A stretch of 64,000 nucleotides of DNA from Symbiodinium microadriaticum (Eukaryota > Sar > Dinophyceae > Suessiales > Symbiodiniaceae): contig LSRX01001530.1 of assembly GCA_001939145.1 (NCBI GenBank), positions 59,285-123,284 on the forward strand, given 5' to 3'. Under the pieces are notes generated by a model, which was not told where the DNA came from, did no database searches, and worked only from the letters and a program-made list of their open reading frames with translations. Each line of letters starts with the position of its first letter. Positions within the stretch are counted from its first letter, which is position 1. This document shows, in pieces, positions 59,205 through 64,000 of the stretch. The position numbers and the translations under genes are program-made.

Positions 59205-59823
59205 CTATGCCAACTGTCCGCAGTCGGCGATGACGACGGGCTTGGAGGTCTTTCCGGACTGGGATCCCACTGCCTCGATCTTCTTCACGACATCCATGCC
59301 GTCAGTCACAGAGCCAAAGACCACATGCTTGCCGTCCAGCCACTGCGTCTTCACTGTGCACAAGAAGAACTGCGAGCCGTTGGTGTTGGGACCGGCGTTA
59401 GCCATGGACAGGATACCAGGGCCGGTGTGCTTCAGGGTAAAGTTCTCATCTGGAAACTTGCTGCCATAGATGGACTCGCCGCCGGTTCCGTTCCCAGCCG
59501 TGAAGTCACCGCCCTGGCACATGAAGTCCGGGATCACGCGGTGGAAGGCGCTGCCCTTGAAATGAAGTGCCTTTCCAGACTTTCCTGTGCCCTTCTCACC
59601 AGTGCACAGTGCGCGGAAATTCTCCGCAGTCTTTGGGGCAACGTCTGCCTTCAGCTCCATGGTGATGCGTCCGGCTGCTGTGCCACCGATGGTCATGTCC
59701 TAAACTCACAGAGGCTGAGCACAAGAGTCGTGCAGATTGTTGGCAGCTTAAAAACACAGCAGACATGCAAGCTTCAGGTGGAACGACTGAGCTGCCGACG
59801 AAGAACACCTTGGGGTTGGTCAT
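59205..59823 (-). CDS. Cyclophilin A-type peptidyl-prolyl isomerase, copy 1
   Basis: Catalyses cis-trans isomerisation of Xaa-Pro bonds, probably cytosolic since no targeting sequence is seen. Exon 1 (59800-59823) encodes MTNPKVFF. A 100-nt GT-AG intron (59700-59799) follows. Exon 2 (59205-59699) begins [19 protein letters not shown]. The product is about 172 residues, the usual length. Active-site residues are visible: [15 protein letters not shown] (Arg, Phe, Met, Gln), FFLCT, and [10 protein letters not shown] (Trp, His). The loop [13 protein letters not shown] is the insertion of divergent-loop cyclophilins, as in plants. It ends CGQLA with TAG. The sequence differs from copy 2 at only two internal sites; the coding one (59400) is silent. 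Confidence 0.95.
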
Positions 59824-59889
59824 CGTGAATCCGACGGCCACTGATGGCAGGGGAAGCTGGCAAGAGCAGGGATTTGAGCACTCCGGCTG
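59217..59889 (-). repeat. Tandem duplication unit 1
   Basis: This unit is nearly identical to 60230-60902 over about 673 bp; I count differences at 59400 and 59738 plus the edge base. Identity runs from a CAG just upstream of the 5' UTR to the last two codons of the gene and then stops abruptly on both sides. Confidence 0.95.
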
Positions 59890-59895
59890 CAGACC
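59887..59895 (-). promoter_or_regulatory. Candidate trans-splice acceptor, cyclophilin copy 1
   Basis: CTGCAG directly before CCGGAGTG on the minus strand, 63 nt upstream of the ATG. The sequence shared with copy 2 begins exactly at this CAG. Dinoflagellate mRNAs receive a spliced leader at such AG sites. The function here is inferred. Confidence 0.4.
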
Positions 59896-60220
59896 TGAAG
59901 CAGTCCAGACTTCAAAAGCCCTTCGCATTTGATTCTGCTGCCGTCGTACCTCTTAAATGTGCTTTGACTTTTCAAAAGCTGTTCATTTTGTTGGCTTGCC
60001 CGCTCACCCTGTGACGAAGGGCATGGCAACACGACGCAAGGCAGCTTTTTGCATCCTTTGCGAGGAGATGCCATCAAGAGTCCCTCAGACCAGGAGTCAT
60101 CTGCTCATGGTCACATACTATAGCACTGTCATCTATGAACGAATCCGGTCAACCAGGAAGTGAAGACCCCCATCAAAACGTCGACCGCCTGCCCGAAGGC
60201 TCCGACTCTCATCCATCCCA

Positions 60221-60389
60221 TCAGAGCTGCCCGCAGTCGGCGATGACGACGGGCTTGGAGGTCTTTCCGGACTGGGATCCCACTGCCTCGATCTTCTTCA
60301 CGACATCCATGCCGTCAGTCACAGAGCCAAAGACCACATGCTTGCCGTCCAGCCACTGCGTCTTCACTGTGCACAAGAAGAACTGCGAG

Positions 60390-60421
<32 letters not shown>

Positions 60422-60836
60422 CAGGATACCAGGGCCGGTGTGCTTCAGGGTAAAGTTCTCATCTGGAAACTTGCTGCCATAGATGGACTCGCCGCCGGTT
60501 CCGTTCCCAGCCGTGAAGTCACCGCCCTGGCACATGAAGTCCGGGATCACGCGGTGGAAGGCGCTGCCCTTGAAATGAAGTGCCTTTCCAGACTTTCCTG
60601 TGCCCTTCTCACCAGTGCACAGTGCGCGGAAATTCTCCGCAGTCTTTGGGGCAACGTCTGCCTTCAGCTCCATGGTGATGCGTCCGGCTGCTGTGCCACC
60701 GATGGTCATGTCCTAAACTCACAGAGGCTGAGCACAAGAGTCGTGCAGATCGTTGGCAGCTTAAAAACACAGCAGACATGCAAGCTTCAGGTGGAACGAC
60801 TGAGCTGCCGACGAAGAACACCTTGGGGTTGGTCAT
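60221..60836 (-). CDS. Cyclophilin A-type peptidyl-prolyl isomerase, copy 2
   Basis: Tandem copy of the gene at 59205-59823, offset 1,013 bp, same strand. Exon 1 (60813-60836), intron (60713-60812, GT-AG, 100 nt) and exon 2 (60221-60712) match copy 1. The predicted protein is identical except that it ends CGQL with TGA, so it is one residue shorter (about 171). All active-site motifs are intact, so both copies should be functional. The spacer between this stop and the copy 1 transcript start is about 330 bp. Short spacers and near-identical copies are typical of dinoflagellate tandem arrays. Confidence 0.95.
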
Positions 60837-60902
60837 CGTGAATCCGACGGCCACTGATGGCAGGGGAAGCTGGCAAGAGCAGGGATTTGAGCACTCCGGC
60901 TG
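60230..60902 (-). repeat. Tandem duplication unit 2
   Basis: Partner of 59217-59889. The flanking sequence outside these limits is unrelated to that of unit 1, including the 3' UTR and everything upstream of the CAG. Confidence 0.95.
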
Positions 60903-60908
60903 GATTCA
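60900..60908 (-). promoter_or_regulatory. Candidate trans-splice acceptor, cyclophilin copy 2
   Basis: ATCCAG directly before CCGGAGTG on the minus strand. A loosely pyrimidine-rich stretch lies upstream, as expected for an acceptor. The upstream sequence is unrelated to that of copy 1. Confidence 0.4.
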
Positions 60909-61298
60909 GCATCTCTGGAATGCAAGTAGCAAACAACCACAACACCACTTCGACGAGCAGCAGATTGCTTGCAGCAGGAAGATAGCAGAGTAATGTGCAA
61001 TGCCGGCCGGGGCACTGGCTGATAGGGCACGTGAGAGTCCATTGTGTCTTGCCGGGTCTTTCGCCTAAGAAGTTGTGTCAACCGTCAGGAGACTTGTCAG
61101 GAGTCACGCACGTTGAAACAAGGCAAAACAAGTGCATGGTATTAAACATGCACGCCCCATCAAGCCGATCACACAGCCTGCGCCAAGAATGCTTGGCAAC
61201 AGGCTGGTCGAACCACCCGTGTCTGCTCGGTTTGAGCAGGGACAGCTTGAATCCGAGGCCTGAGCGTAAGGATGCATACACTAGAAGCCGAAGCGCGC

Positions 61299-61324
61299 AC
61301 ACACACACACACACAAAAAAAAAA
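61299..61324. repeat. (CA)n plus poly-A tract
   Basis: About eight CA units followed by ten A. The interval 60910-61470 shows no convincing gene. Confidence 0.9.
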
Positions 61325-61454
61325 ACACAAGGTCGTCTTCACACCATGATTCCCCCAAACTTTCGAGCACTTGACACTGTGGCTTCCGACAACGCTTTGG
61401 AAGCCCAGTCACCTGTCAGATGACCGTTCATACGCGGCTCAAAACAGCTTGCAC

Positions 61455-61815
61455 ACACTGTGCAAGAAGGCAGACTCTGCCCCGTATGTAATGTAAGTCT
61501 CGAACCTGGCTTTACCCTCGCGAGTTGCTTCCCAACCTGAAGTGAATATAGCAGGATGGTGCAACTTCATCAGCCATCAAGTAAAATGAAGTGCATGTTT
61601 CCGCAAAATCGAGCCATGCCTCGTCCAGATGCTTGGCATTGGCAAACCCATTGCCTCAGCCGGCGAAACTATGGATCTTGAGCACAACAATAGACGACGT
61701 ATCATAGAATACAAAAAGCAAGCGGAGTACACTGCCATCCCCAAACAGCCCGGGCATCGCGCTGTACAAGTTGTCGAAACTGGAACTCTCGAACTCCGCG
61801 AAACTGATGCCGTTC
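61455..61815 (-). CDS. Hypothetical protein, three coding segments
   Basis: I do not recognise this protein. The minus strand reads FAEFESSSFDNLYSAMPGLF, GDGSVLRLLFVFYDTSSIVV and LKIHSFAG (61.67-61.81 kb). Next is HLDEAWLDFAETCTSFYLMA then DEVAPSCYIHFR (61.55-61.64 kb), then RFETYITYGAESAFLHSVCK (61.45-61.51 kb) with a stop. The segments join in frame if two very short introns (about 30-35 nt, AG at the 3' ends) are removed. The residue pattern is strongly protein-like. A plus-strand open frame over the same DNA (61630-62057) starts with an ATG but looks like a shadow running into repeat. Confidence 0.45.
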
Positions 61816-61837
61816 ATCCTGCGACTTTAATGGTTGC

Positions 61838-62000
61838 CATCATTGCTAGTACTGTTTTTGTTGGCAGTATTGGGCTTCTTTATGATTATTGTTCGTGGGT
61901 TTTTGGTCAATATTACTGTCACTGCATTGTAACTGTTAATGCTGCTACTGATACTATTGTTAATGTTTCGTTGACTATTATCATGAATATAGTTCACGGC
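61838..62000. repeat. Degenerate TTG/TTA triplet tract
   Basis: TTATT, TTGTT and GTTAAT words with many substitutions, AT-rich. It is an old triplet microsatellite. 62000-62340 is AT-rich with no gene seen. Confidence 0.6.
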
Positions 62001-62360
62001 AATTCTGCGATGAAGAGACGACAAGCAATAAGGGACGACTCCTCTGAAAGTTTGTAGCGCCCGCTCTTCATGGGCCAAAACAGCTTAAGCAACAAAACGT
62101 CCGCGCATGCGTCAATCAATGTGCATATTGCATCGCATGTCTTATCATAAATCCAAACTGTTATGGATATGGCTGCTATGGCTACCTGAATGCTGTCTCA
62201 ATGGTTGAACTGTTTTCTTACGTGCGGTTTGGTTTTCTTTGCATGGCTTGGTTTCTTGTCATGCTGTGCTTGAACAGGTTTTTGCAACATTAACCAAGAA
62301 CTCGACTTTTCAAGATCTTGAAAACTAGTGGGACAGTCTGCACGGGGCGCTCAGCCCGGT

Positions 62361-62895
62361 CTAGCACAAGAGGCGAAAGCACTCCAGCTGTGCAATGATC
62401 TCGCTGCAGTTCATGAGGCTGTAGCTGTACTGGTCCTGACGATCTTTCCAAAGTCCCCTTTGAAAGCTTAAAGATATGTGGGTTAATCCTTCGTCGCTTG
62501 CGTATTGCTTCATCATTCTGTCTCTCACCTCCCGCTCTGATATTCTGTTCTGTTCAGTCCAAGTGGTCGCGACCGTCAAAATAAGACCCTTATTTACGCG
62601 TTTTGAAAAAACCGCATCACGATTGGGAGAGGGTTTTTTTGTGCTTCTTCGTTGTCATTAACTAGTTCTAACATGTCTTCGTATCGCGAATGCCTGTGAT
62701 AAGTTATTTGTGTTCCTTTTGCTACCATTAGTTTCAATTTTTTCGAAGACTGTTTCGCAGAATGTTTTTAACGTTTCCAGCCTTTTTTTAAGGCCCTCCA
62801 AGGAAGTCTCGTATTCTTGGATCATGCTGTCCCCTTTGAATCCGTTGCTTTCATCTGCCCTTGATGTGGAGGCCCGAATAGACAGCCTGGCTCTT
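62361..62895 (-). CDS. Hypothetical coiled-coil protein in AT-rich DNA
   Basis: I do not recognise this protein. A minus-strand segment (62.66-62.89 kb) reads SIRASTSRADESNGFKGDSM, IQEYETSLEGLKKRLETLKT and FCETVFEKIETNGSKRNTNN, a clear heptad-like coiled coil. A second (62361-62560) reads TEQNRISEREVRDRMMKQYA, SDEGLTHISLSFQRGLWKDR and YSLMNCSEIIAQLECFRLLC with a stop. Lysine and asparagine codons are AT-rich, unlike the GC-rich genes elsewhere in the window. It could be a recently acquired gene or part of a mobile element; no hallmark domain was seen. Confidence 0.5.
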
Positions 62896-63112
62896 TAATG
62901 CGTTTGTTTCTTGTTCAAGCCGGGACCAAAAATTTGGGTGCCAAATTAATGCTGTTGCTTCCCTTCTGCTAATGGTCAATCTTCACGCAGCCATGACCCA
63001 AAACCCCTCCCCCATCCAAACCTTAAAACCCTGGCCTGAAGCCCGAAACTCTGCATAAAACCGAAACCGCCCTTAAGCCTAAACTGCCTGAACCTTAAAG
63101 CCTCCGACCTCA

Positions 63113-63148
63113 ACCCTAAACCCTAAACCCCTAAACCCTCAAACCCCA
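63113..63148 (-). repeat. Interstitial telomere-like tract (CCCTAAA type)
   Basis: Two perfect and several near-perfect CCCTAAA units. Sequence to the left (63000-63112) is a decayed version rich in CCTTAAA and CCGAAA words. Confidence 0.8.
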
Positions 63149-63149
63149 A

Positions 63150-63330
63150 CCATACTGTTACTGCACTACTGCTGTACCACTACGATACTACTATTGTACC
63201 GCTCCACTACGACCGTGCTACTGTACTGTTAATGTAGTACTAATGAACTACTGCTGTGCTACTCTGCCGTACAACTGCACCACTGTACTAAAACGATACT
63301 ACTGCACTACTCCTGTACTGCTGCACAGTA
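63150..63330. repeat. Degenerate (CTACTG)-type triplet tract
   Basis: ACTACTGC, TACTGTAC and CCACTAC words repeated with many substitutions. Directly adjacent to the telomere-like tract. Confidence 0.7.
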
Positions 63331-63925
63331 CTGTTGGCGCTGCGCTTGGTAAGAATGCAGCAAGTTTCAACTTGATTGTTTGAAACGAATACGTGTTCAA
63401 GGCAAGCATTAACTGGCTACACTTTGGAGTTCTCCGGCTGCATGTTGCTGAAGAAATGGTCGCTCCGCGTCCAGATTGTGCGATTCCAAAAATGAGCTCG
63501 AAAGTGGTTCGCCAGCACCAAAATGCAGGCCCCAAAATGCGACCGTTTTCTGAGCCCTCGGGAAATATGCCAATACTCAGAGGCACCAAAAACGGGTCCG
63601 AATTCCGGGCCCATTTTTGAGGCCGCTTCTCACTCTTTTTTTGAATTCTCAACTCCAAAAAAGTGATCACCGTTTCTCCTTTTGCTGCCACTCCATCCAA
63701 CAGCACAGCTTCTTGAGCTGTTGCAGATTCATGGACAACGACAGCAACAATGTTCTGTGGCTTGCAATCGAACAAATGTAGAAAAAGATACTCCCGCAAC
63801 TGTACTGGGGAGGCCCCTGTGGCGCACACGTTTTCGAAGGGTTTTTCGGCCTCGAAGATGAACCCGTCAAATCTGTCAAAATGAAGGTCGAAACAAGGTC
63901 CGGGATACTCTGGAGGCTTCCACAT
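63299..63925 (-). CDS. Hypothetical protein, 208 codons
   Basis: I do not recognise this protein. An ATG at 63925 opens MWKPPEYPGPCFDLHFDRFD, then GFIFEAEKPFENVCATGASP, LREYLFLHLFDCKPQNIVAV and AVLLDGVAAKGETVITFLEL. The first 90-100 residues look like a folded protein. From about 63620 downward the frame stays open to 63299, but the composition changes (PKWARNSDPFLVP onward) and may be intron or repeat. The gene may start beyond the window edge. No domain was identified. Confidence 0.45.
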   Translation of the reverse strand: MWKPPEYPGPCFDLHFDRFDGFIFEAEKPFENVCATGASPVQLREYLFLHLFDCKPQNIVAVVVHESATAQEAVLLDGVAAKGETVITFLELRIQKKSEKRPQKWARNSDPFLVPLSIGIFPEGSENGRILGPAFWCWRTTFELIFGIAQSGRGATISSATCSRRTPKCSQLMLALNTYSFQTIKLKLAAFLPSAAPTVLCSSTGVVQ

Positions 63926-64000
63926 GAGTTTGCCTTGTGCAGCTTACAATTTCGGTTTGCTCTCCGGGTCTCTGTTATGTTTCATTGTGTGGAACCCCAT

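Noticed and set aside
59325-59828. 167-codon plus-strand frames antisense to both cyclophilins
   Set aside because: They are exact antisense shadows of a strongly conserved cyclophilin coding sequence.
62361-62895. LINE ORF1 identity for the coiled-coil gene
   Set aside because: A coiled coil alone is not enough. No RRM, CCHC or reverse transcriptase is nearby.
1-64000. Bacterial operons, CRISPR arrays, prophage or toxin-antitoxin modules
   Set aside because: Gene structure, introns and families are eukaryotic. No regularly spaced direct repeats or phage genes were seen.

Overview
This window looks like nuclear DNA of a dinoflagellate, most likely a Symbiodiniaceae-type alga. The evidence is indirect but consistent. 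Genes are cut into many small exons. Several introns can be placed exactly by protein homology; they are mostly 46-100 nt and use GT, GC or GA at the 5' side with AG at the 3' side. Almost all recognisable genes lie on one strand (minus). A nearly identical gene pair sits in tandem. There is a large multi-exon pentatricopeptide-repeat gene. Microsatellites and short TTTAGGG-type telomere-like tracts are scattered throughout. No operons, bacterial signals, rRNA, tRNA or CRISPR were seen.

Layout. 0-6 kb: a plus-strand hypothetical gene with a long (GTA)n...(TAC)n inverted microsatellite in its likely intron, then weak minus-strand exons and two telomere-like tracts. 6-8.3 kb: a 2-oxoglutarate/Fe(II) oxygenase and a small unknown gene. 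8.3-10 kb: repeats and a terminal-inverted-repeat element. 10-18.6 kb: an unknown gene, a PPR gene (about 11.2-15.65 kb) and two unknown genes. 19.1-23.85 kb: a THUMP/UPF0020 RNA methyltransferase split into about a dozen exons. 25-27 kb: unknown genes. 27-29.8 kb: a microsatellite field. 29.9-42 kb and 44.8-49.3 kb: minus-strand exons of unknown proteins, many with hydrophobic segments, interrupted by a 126-bp inverted-repeat element (38.96 kb). At 42.4-44.3 kb there is a plus-strand gene candidate.

49.9-57.6 kb: a PPIL2-type U-box/cyclophilin E3 ligase, traced exon by exon from its ATG. A Bin3/MePCE-type RNA methyltransferase lies, in the same orientation, between the U-box half and the cyclophilin half. 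59.2-60.9 kb: two cyclophilin A genes about 1,013 bp apart with only two internal differences over about 670 bp. 61.5-64 kb: further unknown minus-strand genes in a more AT-rich setting, with degenerate triplet repeats and a telomere-like tract.

The recognisable genes favour RNA and protein housekeeping: organelle RNA binding (PPR), rRNA/tRNA base methylation (THUMP MTase), RNA 5'-end methylation (Bin3), and proline isomerisation with ubiquitination (PPIL2, cyclophilins). Nothing shows that they act as one pathway. Exon boundaries outside the PPIL2, Bin3 and cyclophilin genes are approximate, and most hypothetical genes rest on coding-like composition alone.
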